DNA of 64,000 bases from Lunularia cruciata (lineage: Eukaryota > Streptophyta > Marchantiopsida > Lunulariales > Lunulariaceae), in contig OX419759.1 in NCBI GenBank assembly GCA_948567375.1, positions 1,341,303 through 1,405,302 on the forward strand. Direction: 5' to 3'. Below are positions 1 through 10,408 of this stretch, piece after piece. Every line of letters begins with the position of its first letter. Position 1 is the stretch's first letter. The position numbers were made by a program, and so were the translations under genes. The notes below the pieces were generated by a model, which saw only the letters and a program-made list of their open reading frames with translations, searched no databases and was not told the DNA's origin.

Positions 1-124
1 GTGTGATAGGGGATTTGGGACGTAGATAGATGGCTCTGCCAATCTCTTGTGGTGGGGTTGGCTTGCTATATATGGAGGAGACAACACCTATAGTGTTTTT
101 GGGTAGTTGGGCTCTCTTGGCACC
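1..124 (+). mobile_element. Non-LTR element L1, segment 1
   Basis: This stretch aligns with 48925-49035 of the most complete family member, L5. It corresponds to the linker after the reverse transcriptase, around a GGVGLL-like and LGSWALL-like motif. It is cut off by the window start and ends at a gypsy insertion. The same element resumes at 8823, so the first 124 bases and the DNA near 8.8-10.4 kb were once contiguous. The frame is decayed. Assignment rests on clear base-level similarity to L3, L4 and L5. Confidence 0.8.
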
Positions 125-548
125 TGTAAAAGCCCAAAACCAAGGAGAGAAATAGGAATGGAAACTCACATTGGGACACTTGAATGAGGGAAAACTCCGA
201 ATGCCTAGCATGAGCTTTTGTTTTGGTATTTATAGGTAGCATACAAGGCCCTTGAGAAGCTTCTCAAGAAGCCTCCTCAAGCCGCTTTCTTAGACTGCAA
301 GCCAAGTTAACTAGGAAGCTTCTCAAGAAGCTTCCTTCTAGAGGCCGCCTACTTGGCGTGCAAGCTAAGCTAGTTGGAAGCTTCTAGAAGCTTCCTTCTA
401 GAAGCTACTTACTTAAGGTGCAAGCTAAGCTAACCGGGAAGCTTCCCAAGATGCTTCCTAGATACTTCTGGAATATTCTAGGCTAATTTGTCTTATGTGC
501 TACTTCGTGAGCCTGACTGATTTAGTCGCTAAACTCCATATTGTTATA
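125..548 (-). repeat. 3' LTR of gypsy copy A
   Basis: The 424-bp LTR begins TGTAAAAG on the + strand, which is the reverse complement of the LTR end CTTTTACA. It ends at a mutated form of the usual CTCCATATTGTTACA. It contains the family's palindromic GAAGCTTC blocks. The adjoining purine-rich tract on the minus strand (about 549-561) is the polypurine tract. Confidence 0.9.
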
Positions 549-798
549 TATTCCCCCGCCGCTAGTTGGTGATGTCCTTGTCGCCAATGAAGTTTCAAAT
601 TCCTGGATGGCCGTCTTTGCATTGTGGAGGTGAGAAAGAGGTTCCCATGTGGTATCATGAAGGGGATACTTTTTCCAAAGGACCTTGTACTCCGTATGTT
701 GGCGATAGCCTTGTTGGATGTGGCGACGTGCAAGGATACGATCAACTTCGTACTCCTCATGATCATTGATAGGGATAGGAAGAGGGGGAGGTTGGACT
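549..798 (-). pseudogene. Copy A pol C-terminus: chromodomain
   Basis: The minus-strand frame encodes EYEVDRILARRHI, then a YKVLWKKYPLHDTTWEPLSHL segment. This is the chromodomain fold signature (E-Y-E-V, W-K-x-Y, T-W-E-P) found at the end of chromovirus integrases. In chromoviruses the domain directs integration to particular chromatin, classically heterochromatin. The coding stretch is broken upstream by the solo LTR at 799-1488 and resumes at 1493. It ends just before the polypurine tract. Confidence 0.85.
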
Positions 799-1488
799 TG
801 TAACACCCATTTGTGCATGTGTGTGGTATTGTGATATTTAGCTTGGTATTACAAGTACTTAAGAGATATTATTTATAGAGATAAAGGATGGTTCTATATT
901 AGTCATGGTTAGCTAAAGTTAGTCATAGCTAAGATAGAGTGGACCTTACTTTAGAGGAAGTAGAAAAGATGAGCACCACTATTTTGGATTTTAGTGTGTT
1001 GACTTGGTATTATTCTTAGGTGTTTGGCTTTGAGGAAAGAGTTGAGAACTCTTGGGCCAGCAAACCTTTTTGTTTTGGATTCTTCTTTAGTCCAAGGATA
1101 GCCCATGTGAAGGAATCCTTGACTTAGTGGTTGGGTGAAGATAAGACCACATGCTTAGGGGAATATGCCCATGTGAATGGATATTCCTTTCTACTTTTTG
1201 ACTTTACTTGACTTTTAGTCTAGTAACTTGAGTTACTATGGTAATAAGTAACTTTGGTACGTAACTATTTCACAAGTATATAAACAAGGGGTGAGGAGGT
1301 ACTCATCATCCTTTTATTTGCAACTATCTCTCTCTCATTGAGTTCTCTGGTGAGCAATGTCTTGAGCCTTGGAGTGTTAGCCTTGGAGGAGTATGATGGA
1401 GTTTGGGTTCCTTGCCTTCTTAGTCCATGGTGCGCTACCATAATAGCCATCAGAGGTTCATCCTGAGTGAGAGACGGGCCGGCTCACA
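799..1488 (+). mobile_element. Solo LTR of a second, unrelated LTR family
   Basis: A 690-bp insertion begins TGTAACACCC and ends GGCCGGCTCACA, so it has TG...CA termini. It is flanked by GACT (795-798 and 1489-1492), or GGACT/AGACT as an imperfect 5-bp target duplication. Comparison with copy F (about 43350) shows that removing it restores continuous chromodomain-region sequence. It has no internal coding DNA, as expected after LTR-LTR recombination. A TATATAAA box lies at 1277-1284, followed by a CT-rich stretch, suggesting transcription on the + strand. It shares no sequence with the other LTRs here. Confidence 0.85.
1277..1284 (+). promoter_or_regulatory. TATA box in the solo LTR
   Basis: TATATAAA lies about 480 bp into the solo LTR and is followed by CT-rich sequence. 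The position fits a U3/R promoter. Activity is not testable from sequence. Confidence 0.5.
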
Positions 1489-1492
1489 GACT

Positions 1493-2690
1493 CAAGAGGA
1501 AAAGGAAGAGGGGTTAGGAACAAAGGATTTCAACTTGGAAACATGAAAGACAAGATGGATACGCATATGATAAGGCAAGGCAAGACGATAAGCAACAAGA
1601 GAGACAATTTGGGTGATATCAAAGGGTCCTATCCAATTAGGGGCAAGTTTACAAACTTGGGTATCAAGTGGGAGAGGGAGGTTACTAGAGGATAGCATGA
1701 CTTTATCACCGACTTCAAAGGTGAGATCTCAACAACGGTGGTCCGCATATTGTTTTTGGCAATTCTGAGCAACAAGGAGGTGAGACTTGGCTTGTTGGAG
1801 AGATTGGGATATAGTGGTCAAGAATGTGGAAGTATGACGAACCTGAGAGGGAGGGGGAGCAAGAAGAGAATCTGGAACAAGCAGATCTTGGCCAAAATTG
1901 AGAAAGAAAGGACAGAATCCGGTGCTTGCCTGTTTGGAATTGTTGTAGGCAAATTAGGCAGTGGCAAGTCATTCATCCCAATAAGTATGGTGGACATTGA
2001 CAAAGGCACGCAATATATCCTCCAATGTATGATTTGCACGTTCGGTTTGTCCATCAGTTTGAGGATGAGAGGCCATGGACAAAGCAAGCTTGGTGCCGAG
2101 TATCTGAAAGAGTGCTTGCCAAAACTTCCCGGTCAAGCGTGGATCACGGTCGGAGATGATTACGCATGGCATTCCATGATGCTTGAAGACATTGTTGAAG
2201 TAGATTTACGCTAAGGTTGGAGCATCCACGGTATCACAAGTTGGTGGCAACTGGATTTGCTTACGAAGCTTATCCACAAACACCACGATGGCGGTGTGTC
2301 CTTGTTTTGTCTTGGGCAAGGATGTGATGAGATCCAAGCTCACATGCTCCCAACAAGCTGATCGAACGGCAAGCGGTTGAATGAGTCCACCCGGCTTCTG
2401 GTTGCTGGCCTTGTTACGTTGGCAGCTCTCACACGATCGGACAAATTCTCGAACATCCCGTGTCATGTTGGGCCACCACCATTGATGTTGGAGGGTACCT
2501 AAGGTCTTGTCCACACCCATGTGACCAGCGATGGGTAAATCATGGGCTTCTTGAAGGCGCACAAGTCAAAGATCACCTTTGGCTGGAACATAGATCCGCA
2601 TGGAATAGAAGGCCTTCCTTGAAGGAAAAGGTGTTGTACTCCTTGTCACCTATTGTTAGCCAACCATGTACCATTTAGAAGAAGGGATCT
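1493..2690 (-). pseudogene. Copy A integrase
   Basis: Reading on the minus strand, the zinc-binding part contains H-x6-H (AHDLPIAGHMG) and CESCQRNK near 2420-2550. The core follows, with the first catalytic Asp in LDLITSLP and an ISDRDPRL segment. The Glu of the DDE triad is present in TDGQTERAN (near 2050). The family role is insertion of element cDNA into the genome. Frames are split by stops, including one just before the zinc-binding part that other copies share. The C-terminal SH3-like part runs into the chromodomain beyond the solo LTR. Confidence 0.85.
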
Positions 2691-3946
2691 TGATGTAGAA
2701 CTAACCGAAACTCATTATGAATCTTGGGATCAATTGACACCGTCGTAATTGCTACCGCGATGAGAGATAGAGACTTCAAATCAGGTTATCGTGATAGAGC
2801 ATCAGGGATGACATGGAACCGACCTGGCTTGTACTCAAGTTTGATGTCAAACAATTGGAGTTGCTCTTCCCATCGATGATGTCTACTCTTCATGTGCTCT
2901 AGGTGTAAGGTCTGCAACAATGGCTTGTGATCAGTTTGCATGATCACTTGTTTCCCCAAGAGATATTGCCTCCATACCTTGGTGGCATATACCGTTGCAA
3001 GTTGTTCCTGATCTCAAGTAGAGTAATTTCTTTCAGTTGTATTTAGTCGGCGAGACACAAAGGCAATAGGATGTAGTCCATCTGGAAATTCTTGTTGCAA
3101 CACAGCTCCAATTGCAAAGTTAGAAGCATCAAAATCAAACACACAAGGTAGTTGAGGATCATATGGTTGAAGAATGGGTCTTGAAGACACCATATGCTTT
3201 AACTTCTGGAATGCTTCTTCATGCTTGGTGGTCCATTGGAAGCTCGGGTTCTTTCCCAAGAGGTTAGTCAATGGTGTAGCCACATGAGCATAATAGTGGA
3301 TGAATTGTCGGTAAAAACTAGCCAATCCATTGAATGCTCGTACTTCGGTAGCATCCTTTGGGGTAGGCCAATCAATAATGGCCTTGATCTTCTCTTCTTC
3401 CATCTTGATCCCCTCTGATGAGTTCTTATGACCCAAGAAGGTAACCTCCTTCTGCCAAAAAGCACACTTTGACTTCTTGCAGTAAAATTTCCATTGTCGT
3501 AGTCGTCTTAGGACTTCTCGCACATGATTCCTATGTTCTACCTCTGACCTACTATAGATGAAGATATCATCTAAGAACACAACCATGGACTGATCCAATA
3601 GTCCCTCCAACACCCGATGGATCTGATCCATGAAGACTGCTAGAGCATTAGTGAGTCCGAAAGGTAGAACTCTCCATTCAAAATATCCATACCTTGTGCG
3701 AAAGGCAGCTTTTGCGCATCTTCTCCTCTAGTAGGAATTTGCCAATAGCCACTACAAAGATCTAGCTTGGAAAAGTAGCGTGCTCCACTTAATTAATCAA
3801 GCAGGTCATCGATCCGAGGCAAGGGATATGCATTCCTCACGGTTTGCTTATGGAGCCCCCGGTAATCAATACAGAAATGAAGTCCTCCATCCTTCTTTGG
3901 AACAAATAGTACCGGTGCTCCCCACGGAGAGGTACTATGTCGTTTG
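2691..3946 (-). pseudogene. Copy A reverse transcriptase and RNase H
   Basis: On the minus strand the frame gives [18 protein letters not shown], then CIDYRGL, the catalytic VVFLDDIFIYS (the YxDD equivalent), the thumb, and the RNase H start DFDASNFAIGAVL. This order is diagnostic of Ty3/gypsy pol. Stops and small frameshifts interrupt 3631-3790 and 2690-3010. The reading frame is physically cut at 3946 by copy B and resumes at 6303. The AAATC at 3947-3951 is the target duplication of copy B. Confidence 0.88.
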
Positions 3947-3951
3947 AAATC

Positions 3952-4389
3952 TGTAACAATATGGAGTTTAGCGACGAGGTCAGTCAGGCTCACGAAGTAG
4001 CACATAAGACAAATTAGCCTAGAATATTCCAGAAGTATCTAGGAAGCTTCTTGGGAAGCTTCGTGGGAAGCTTCCCGGTTAGCTTAGCTTGCACCTTAAG
4101 TAAGTAGCTTCTAGAAGGAAGCTTCTAGAAGCTTCCAACTAGCTTAGCTTGCACGCCAAGTAGGCGGCTTCTAGAAGGAAGCTTCTTGAGAAGCTTCCTA
4201 GTTAACTTGGCTTGCACTCTAAGAAAGCGGCTTGAGGAAGCTTCTTGAGAAGCTTCTCAAGGGCCTTGTATGCTACCTCTAAATACCAAAGCCAAAGCTC
4301 ATGCTAGGCATTTGGAGTTTTCCCTCATTCAAGTGTCCTAATGTGAGTTTCCATTCTCCTATTTCTCTCCTCGGTTTTGGTCTTTTACA
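3952..4389 (+). repeat. 5' LTR of gypsy copy B
   Basis: Begins TGTAACAATATGGAG and ends GGTCTTTTACA. It contains palindromic blocks built on GAAGCTTC. The perfect alternating motif GAAGCTTCTAGAAGCTTC lies at 4118-4135 and matches the heat-shock element consensus (GAA and TTC arms spaced by two bases). Confidence 0.93.
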
Positions 4390-4403
4390 TTGGTATAAGA
4401 GCA
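4390..4403 (+). other. Primer-binding site (initiator tRNA-Met)
   Basis: TTGGTATAAGAGCA directly follows the LTR end. It differs by one base from TGGTATCAGAGC, the sequence complementary to the 3' end of initiator tRNA-Met used by many plant LTR elements. Confidence 0.85.
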
Positions 4404-4659
4404 GGAATGGGATTGATGGAATTTATGGACCACCAAATCCACTTCCGCCAAACCATTGGGACTTTTGTGTCGAGATATTACCAAAGCATTGTTTCACACA
4501 ATTCATCACCTCACGCTTTGGGTAGGATTTTCTACATATGATCACCGTGTCAGAGGAACCCTTGATACTTCCAGTTGTAACTTATGGAGAATGGTGGACG
4601 TGTTGTATCTATATGTTAATCAACTAGATAAATTGAGAGTAGTGGAATAGAGTAGTAGC

Positions 4660-5872
4660 GATGGCGGCAATACCGGATATTATCTTTGCAATGCAACAAC
4701 AAATCGAGCATCTTACTTGATTGTTGGATGAACGAGACCAACAACGACAAGAACTGATAGACAGAGCGCCAGTTCGAGATAGAGAAGATCACATTTGATT
4801 TCTGAAACCCAAGGTGTTTGAAGGCAAGAATCTTCCAAGCACAGTGGAGAATTTTGTGTTTGACTGTGAACGTTACTTTGAAGCCACCAATCTTCAAGAC
4901 GAGCGGAAACAAATTCTCTTGGCTTCTAGCCAGTTGTATGGCATGGCAAAACTTTGGTGGTGATTCCGAGTAGAAAGAGCTAAACGACAAATTGTTACAC
5001 CGATTTTGACATGGGCAGAATTCAAGGATGCAATACTTGGTCGATTTCAGACTATGTGCAAATCATACATACAACGTGCAAATCATACATTGGAGGATAT
5101 GTTGCGTGCCTTTGTCAATGTCTACCATACCAATTGGGATGAATGTCTTGCCGCTGCTGAATTTGCCTACAACAATTCCAAACAGGCAAGCACCGGATTT
5201 TGTCCTTTCTTTCTCAATTTTGGCCAAGATCTGCTTGTTCCAGATTCTCTTCTTGCTCCCCCTCCATCTGAGGTTCCTCATACTTCTACATTCTTGACCA
5301 CTATATCCCAATCTCTCCAACAAGCCAAGTCTCACCTCCTTGTTGCTCAGAATTGCCAAAAACAATATGCGGACCACCATTGTCGAGATCTCACCTTTGA
5401 AGTCGGTGATAAAGTCATGTTATCCTCTAGTAACCTCCCTCTCCCACTTGATACCCAAGTTTGTAAACTTGCCCCTAATTGGATATGACCCTTCGATATC
5501 ACCCAAATTGTCTCTCCTGTTGCTTATCATCTTGCCTTGCCTTGTCACATGGGTATCCATCTTGTCTTTCATATTTCCAAGTTGAAACCCTTTGTTCCTA
5601 ACCCCTCTTCCTTTTCCTCTCAAGTCCAACCTCCCCCTCTTCCTATCCCTATCGATGATCATGAGGAGTACGAAGTTGATTGTATCCTTGCGCGTCGCCA
5701 CATTCAACGAGACCATCGCCAACATACGGAGTACAAGGTCCTTTGGAAAGGGTATCCCCTTCATGATGCCACTTGGGAACCTCTTTCTCACCTCCAAAAT
5801 GCACAGACGGCCATCGAGGAATTTGAAGCTTCACTGGCGACGAGGACATCACTAACTAGCGGCGGGGGAATA
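4660..5872 (+). pseudogene. Copy B fused gag-integrase-chromodomain remnant
   Basis: The start of gag (MAAIPD-like with a QQQIEHL region) is followed by a capsid-like stretch with stops. At about 5056-5090 the frame MTWAEFKDAILGRFQ passes straight into RANHTLEDMLRAFVNV of integrase. A 15-bp direct repeat, GTGCAAATCATACAT, occurs at 5056-5070 and 5076-5090 right at the junction. The integrase tail ends at a TGA near 5486, after which the chromodomain (EYEVDCILARRHI, WKGYPLHDATWEPL) follows in another frame to a polypurine tract at about 5861-5872. Confidence 0.88.
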
Positions 5873-6297
5873 TGTAACAATATGGAGTTTAGCGACGAGG
5901 TCAGTCATGCTCACGAAGTAGCACATAAGACAAATTAGCCTAGAATATTCCGGACGTATCTAGGAAGCTTCTTGGGAAGCTTCGCAATTAGCTTAGCTTG
6001 CACCTTAAGTAAGTAGCTTCTAGAAGGAAGCTTCTAGAAGCTTCCAACTAGCTTAGCTTGATGCCAAATAGGCGTCTTCTAGAAGGAAGCTTCTTGAGAA
6101 GCTTCCTAGTTAACTTGGCTTGCACTCTAAGAAAGCGGCTTGAGGAAGCTTCTTGAGAAACTTCTCAAGGGCCTTGTATGCTACCTATAAATACCAAAGC
6201 CAAAGCTCATGCTAGGCATTCAGAGTTTTCCCTCATTCAAGTGTCCCAATGTGAGTTTCCATTCTCCTATTTCTCTCCTCGGTTTCGGTCTTTTACA
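5873..6297 (+). repeat. 3' LTR of gypsy copy B
   Basis: A 425-bp LTR with TG...CA ends. A perfect four-arm heat-shock-like element (GAAGCTTCTAGAAGCTTC) lies at 6027-6044. A TATA box, TATAAATA, lies at 6186-6193, about 140 bp downstream. The two LTRs differ by scattered substitutions and small indels, so the insertion is not very recent. Confidence 0.92.
6186..6193 (+). promoter_or_regulatory. LTR TATA box of the gypsy family
   Basis: TATAAATA sits in a conserved context (CTACCTATAAATACC) near the middle-to-end of the LTR. It recurs at equivalent positions in the other copies, sometimes decayed to TCTAAATA or TACAAATA. Confidence 0.65.
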
Positions 6298-6302
6298 AAA
6301 TC

Positions 6303-6780
6303 CTTCTCCAACAACTTTGTAAATGTTGTTCGTAACTCCTCCAACTCCTTTGGTGAGAGCCGATAGATTGGTCTACTCACTGGAGTACTCCCTGGCAATA
6401 ACTTGATCATGAAGGGCATACCTCGATCAAAGGGTAATCTCTTTGGCAGATCATCCGGAAACATATCTGCAAACTCCTGAACTATCCGATCAACCATTGC
6501 TTGATGTGGCACCTGGCCCTCCTTAGATTGTTCTTGTGCAATTGGCTTGATCCACACCACGAATATAGACTTATCTTCCTCCAAAGCTTGCTCTATGGCT
6601 GCTTCATTAACAAACTTCTCTTCCAAGGACTCATCTCTCTTGCAAGCTTGCTCCATGGTTGCCTGCTTGGCAAACTTCCCATCTTGGGACTCATCTCCCT
6701 TCCAGATTTGCTCCATGGCTATCTTCTCAACAAACTTCCTATCTTGGGACTGACTATTCTTAGGTGTCTTACTCAGAGGT
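6303..6780 (-). pseudogene. Copy A linker with 20-aa repeats and start of reverse transcriptase
   Basis: Minus-strand continuation of the pol frame cut at 3946. It holds three or more imperfect 20-residue repeats of the form KFAKQATMEQACKRDES, then VDRIVQEFADMFPDDLP and PIYRLSPKELEELR, the usual lead-in to gypsy reverse transcriptase. The charged repeat array lies between protease and reverse transcriptase; I know of no assigned role for it. The same array is seen in copy C at 15360-15540. Confidence 0.8.
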
Positions 6781-7235
6781 GCCGGACACCCTAATCGGAA
6801 ATTCCTACCTTGATGTTGTACTTGAATTTGACATCGGGTCTAATCAAATTGAACCTTATGACGTTCAAGCCAAGGTAGACCCAGAATGATATCATAGTGT
6901 AGAGGTGCCACTACAAACCTCATACACTCCAAATACTCCTTCCCAATCTTGAAGGTAACAGGATGCAAGGTGTGGAATGCAGAATCTTTTCTACCATCCG
7001 CCATCATCAAACAACTTCCAGTCACTAGCTTGATAGGAATACCCAATTCCTTTACTACTTGCATAGATATGCAATTCTCTGAACTTCTAGAATCAACTTA
7101 AATTCTACAACCTCGATTAGATATCATACCTTGCAAGTGAAGCAAACTTGCATACGTCAAGCCTTCAATCCCATTGGAACTAATCAAGCTCCCAGTAGGC
7201 GGCTCGAAATCTCCTACTGGGATTCTTCGTTTCCC
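6781..7235 (-). pseudogene. Copy A retroviral-type aspartic protease
   Basis: The minus-strand frame contains the active-site region VDSRSSENCI, where the expected DSG is DSR, and the closing motif ILGLPWLERHKVQFD. The enzyme would cut the gag-pol polyprotein. A stop immediately precedes the active-site motif and the Gly-to-Arg change should inactivate it. The region lies directly after the gag zinc knuckle, as in related elements. Confidence 0.82.
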
Positions 7236-8113
7236 TGATCATTCTGTTCCACAAATTCCATCTGGGCAACTTGTCGAGGTCGCCCATTCCTAAGTGGACA
7301 TTCAGCAATGCGATGTCCAACTTGGCGACAATAAAAGCAACCTCCATTTTATTGTAATCTTTCTCTATCTATTGTGCCAAGTGGTCTTTGTTGGATAGCA
7401 TCAATCTCCATTGGTACTGGTTCTTCCACTTGTGGTACTGGTAGGTTTTGTGTAGGTCGAGGTCGAGACCAAGTTATCATAACTAAGGAATCAAAATGCT
7501 CAGCCAATTGCATGGCTTCTTCTATGTTCTGTGGCTCTTGCATGGTCACCTCCAATCTGGTTTGTGACTTCAATCCTCGCACAAATCGATCCAGAACTTC
7601 ACCTTCTTGGATATCTGGAATTTGCATGATGATATTCTGAAATTGTGTGATGTAGCTTCTCACTGAGCCAATCTGCCTCAACTCCGCCAATTTATCTCGT
7701 GCAGCTAGGGTGGCATTTATAGTCTGAAATTGACTAAGTATTGCATCCTTGAATTTTTCCCATGTCAAAATTGGTGTAACAATTTCTTGTTCAGCTCTTT
7801 TTACTCGGAATCACCACCAAAGTTTTGCCACGCCATCCAACTGGCTAGAAGACAAGAGAATTTGTTTCCACTCGTCTTGAAGATTGGTGGCTTCAAAGTA
7901 ACGTTCACAATCAAACACAAAATTCTCCACTGTCACTAGAAGATTCTTGCCTTCAAACACCTTGGGTTTTGGACATCGAATGTGATCTTCTCCATCTTGA
8001 ACTGGCGCTCTGTCTATCAGTTCTCGCCGTTGTTGGTCTCGTTCATCCAACAATCGAGTAAGATGCTCGATTTGTTGTTGCATTGCAAGGATAACATCCG
8101 GTATTGCCGCCAT
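7236..8113 (-). pseudogene. Copy A gag (capsid and zinc knuckle)
   Basis: Minus-strand gag begins MAAIPDVILAMQQQIEHL at 8113. It continues through PKVFEGKNLL and LQDEWKQILL, and a retrotransposon gag stretch follows (LTWEKFKDAILSQF). A CCHC zinc knuckle, CFYCRQVGHRIAECP, is near 7299-7342. A TGA follows LDGVAKLWW near 7811, and a second stop precedes the zinc knuckle. Gag packages the RNA. Confidence 0.85.
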
Positions 8114-8370
8114 CGCTACTACTCTATTCCACTACCCTAAATTTATCTAGTTGATTAACACATAGATACAACACGTCCACCGTTCTCCATAAGTTACAAC
8201 TGGAAGTATCAAGGGTTCCTCTAACACGGTGATCATATGTAGAAAATCCTGCCCAAAGCGTGAGGTGATGAATTGTGTGAAATGATGCTTTGGTTATATC
8301 TAGACATGAAAGTCCCAATGGTTTGGCGGAATCGGATTTGGTGGTCCATAAATTCCATCCATCCCATTCT

Positions 8371-8385
8371 TGCTCTTATACCAAT
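8371..8385 (-). other. Primer-binding site of copy A
   Basis: On the minus strand TTGGTATAAGAGCA follows the 5' LTR, matching the tRNA-Met site of copy B, including the same single change from TGGTATCAGAGC. Confidence 0.8.
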
Positions 8386-8822
8386 GTAAAAGACCGAAAC
8401 CGAGGAGAGAAATAGGAGAATGGAAACTCACATTGGGACACTTGAATGAGGGAAAACTCCGAATGCCTAGCATGAGCTTTGGCTTTGGTATTTAGAGGTA
8501 GCATACAAGGCCCTTGAGAAGCTTCTCAAGAAGCCTCCTCAAGCCGCTTTCTTAGAGTGCAAGCCAAGTTAACTAGGAAGCTTCTCAAGAAGCTTCCTTC
8601 TAGAAGCCACCTACTTGGCGTGCAAGGTAAGCTAGTTGGAAGCTTCTAGAAGCTTCCTTCTCAAAGCTACTTACTTAAGGTGCAAGCTAAGCTAACCGGG
8701 AAGCTTCCCACGAAGCTTCCCAAGAAGCTTCCTAGATACTTCCGGAATATTCTAGGCTAATTTGTCTTATGTGCTACTTTGTGAGCCTGACTGAATTTGT
8801 TGCTAAACTCCATACTGTTACA
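8386..8822 (-). repeat. 5' LTR of gypsy copy A
   Basis: A 437-bp LTR with ends TGTAAAAG and CTGTTACA on the + strand. It is clearly similar to the 3' LTR at 125-548, with small differences in the GAAGCTTC blocks. Outside it lies the target duplicate ACACC (8823-8827). Confidence 0.92.
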
Positions 8823-8969
8823 ACACCCCTACTTTCCTCTCATTTTTTGATTGTTGATAGGCCAATTTTGGAGACTAATGTGACAGAGGTGGAGGGAGGG
8901 TCCTTTTCTCTCCAAATGTTATTGCGGTAGACGAGAGATAGTCTATCCCAACAAGCACAAGAGGACTTT
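8823..8969 (+). mobile_element. Non-LTR element L1, segment 2
   Basis: Continues L1 after copy A. It matches 49033-49170 of L5, covering the region after LGSWALL up to the start of the C-terminal endonuclease half. It ends at the solo LTR beginning at 8970. Confidence 0.85.
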
Positions 8970-9384
8970 TGTAAAAGACAAAGAATGAGGAGAGAAATAG
9001 GAGAATGGAAACTCACATCGGGACACTTGAATGAGAGAAAACTTCAAATGCCTAGCATGAGCTTCGGCTTTGGTATGTATAGATAGCATACAAGGCCCTT
9101 GAGAAGCTTCTCAAGAAGCTTCCTTGAGCTGCTTTCTTAGAGTGCAAGCCAAGTTAACCAAGAAGCTTCTCAAGAAGCTTCCTTCTAGAAGCCGCCTACT
9201 TGGCATGCAAGCTAAGCTAGTTAGAAGCTTCCTTCCATAAGCTACTTGCTTAGGGCACAAGTTAACTAGTTGGGAAGCTTCCCAAGAAGCTTCCTAGATG
9301 CTTCTAGAATATTCTAGGCTAATTTGACTTATTCTCTACTTCGTTAGCCTTACTAACTACGTCGCTAAACTCGATATTATTACA
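8970..9384 (-). mobile_element. Solo LTR of the gypsy A/B family in L1
   Basis: A 415-bp LTR begins TGTAAAAG and ends ATTATTACA, with no internal region. It is flanked by ACTTT (8965-8969) and ATTTT (9385-9389), a 5-bp duplication with one mismatch. Removing it restores L-family sequence as at 44730 and 49160. This is the second gypsy-family insertion in the same L1 copy. Confidence 0.9.
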
Positions 9385-10397
9385 ATTTTTCACCTTTTGC
9401 TCCACTATCATCAAATTGGACTAGAGGTTTACAGTCTTCCTTGATGGAGCAACAGTGTGAGCATATGTTGCATTCTCTCTTAGTCGACTCGTCCATTCCT
9501 TAGGCTACTAGAGTACATCTTTGCTCTTGCTCCGGCAAGGGTGCAGGCTCTTGGATCCTAGCTTGATTGTGCATTAGGGCATTCCAACTTGTGCCAACTA
9601 CTTTCTCTACAGCGATGAGGTTTTGTCTAGATTTGGTCCACCCATCTGCATCTTCATTACTCACTTGTGAGTGTGGTTCTACATTAGATGCAGCATTGGT
9701 CTACATGACACGGTGTCCTTTTGGAGGACAAAGGATAGCTACCTATGATGCCATTAGGGACATAGTGTTTGTTATGGCACAAGAGAGTGGAAAGAGCATT
9801 TGTATGCTTTGCAGATGTCATGATTAGGGCGGACTTATACTTGGTCCAAGATGATCAGGTGAGAGTAGTGGATGTTGTGGTTACAGCCCCGACACGAGAT
9901 ACAGTTTTGGAGGGAGTTTGATTACCTATCCCCCTGGATGGGCGGCAAGTGCAGCAGTAGGTTGCAAGGTCTCCAAGTATAGGGGCATGCAGCGAGGTCA
10001 CCCATTTGTTCCTCTAGCCTTGGAGTTATATGGAGCGATGGACACGGCATTTGACACATGTGTTAGGGAGTGCGCGAGAGCTTATCATGTTAGGCATCAG
10101 GGGTACCACTCTCACTCTCATACTTTGTTGCATATTTTAGACAGCGTATGTCCATTGCTCTATAGAGGGCAGTGGCTGGTGCAATCCATAGGAGAGCAAT
10201 CACATTAGGTGATGTTTCTTTGGATGCTCCAGTTGTGTGTAGACTGTACGACTTGCATAGCTCGGATATCTTAGGTGCGGTAGGGCAGATTTCTCATATA
10301 GACTCTGTTGGGGCTTAGCTCCATGTACCTTTTTTGTCTCTCCCTTGTACGGCTTGATGGGGTCTTCCCATCCTTTGGTTTTCCTATGTGGTCGCCT
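9385..10397 (+). pseudogene. Non-LTR element L1, segment 3: endonuclease domain and 3' tail
   Basis: Encodes, with frameshifts, the C-terminal half of the L-family ORF: CECGSTLDAA...MTRCPFGGQRIAT (a CCHC-like zinc motif), then a DDQVRVVD segment. That half resembles the restriction-enzyme-like endonuclease of early-branching non-LTR elements, which nicks the target to prime reverse transcription. The element ends with the family tail (about 10296-10397): the hairpin TTGGGGCTTAGCTCC with a stop codon in it, a T-run, and TGTGGTCGCC. Confidence 0.8.
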
Positions 10398-10408
10398 TCT
10401 CCTGCTCT

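Larger units (their letters stand above)
3952..6297 (+). mobile_element. Gypsy copy B: internally deleted element inside copy A
   Basis: A 2.35-kb element with two LTRs of 438 and 425 bp, a primer-binding site and a polypurine tract, flanked by perfect AAATC duplications (3947-3951, 6298-6302). Its internal region is only about 1.5 kb. It joins the middle of gag directly to the second half of integrase, so protease, reverse transcriptase and RNase H are absent. It inserted in opposite orientation into the reverse transcriptase of copy A. It retains the parts needed for packaging and priming, so it was probably mobilised in trans. Confidence 0.93.
125..8822 (-). mobile_element. Ty3/gypsy chromodomain retrotransposon, copy A (nested, dead)
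   Basis: A long minus-strand element bounded by two LTRs (8386-8822 is the 5' LTR, 125-548 the 3' LTR). Both carry TG...CA ends. The order gag, protease, reverse transcriptase, RNase H, integrase, chromodomain is typical of plant chromoviruses. The flanks GCACC (120-124) and ACACC (8823-8827) are a 5-bp target duplication with one mismatch; removing the element restores the L-family sequence seen at 49030. It is interrupted by a solo LTR (799-1488) and by copy B (3952-6297). Without them it would be about 5.7 kb. Every domain carries stops, so it cannot encode its own proteins. Confidence 0.93.
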
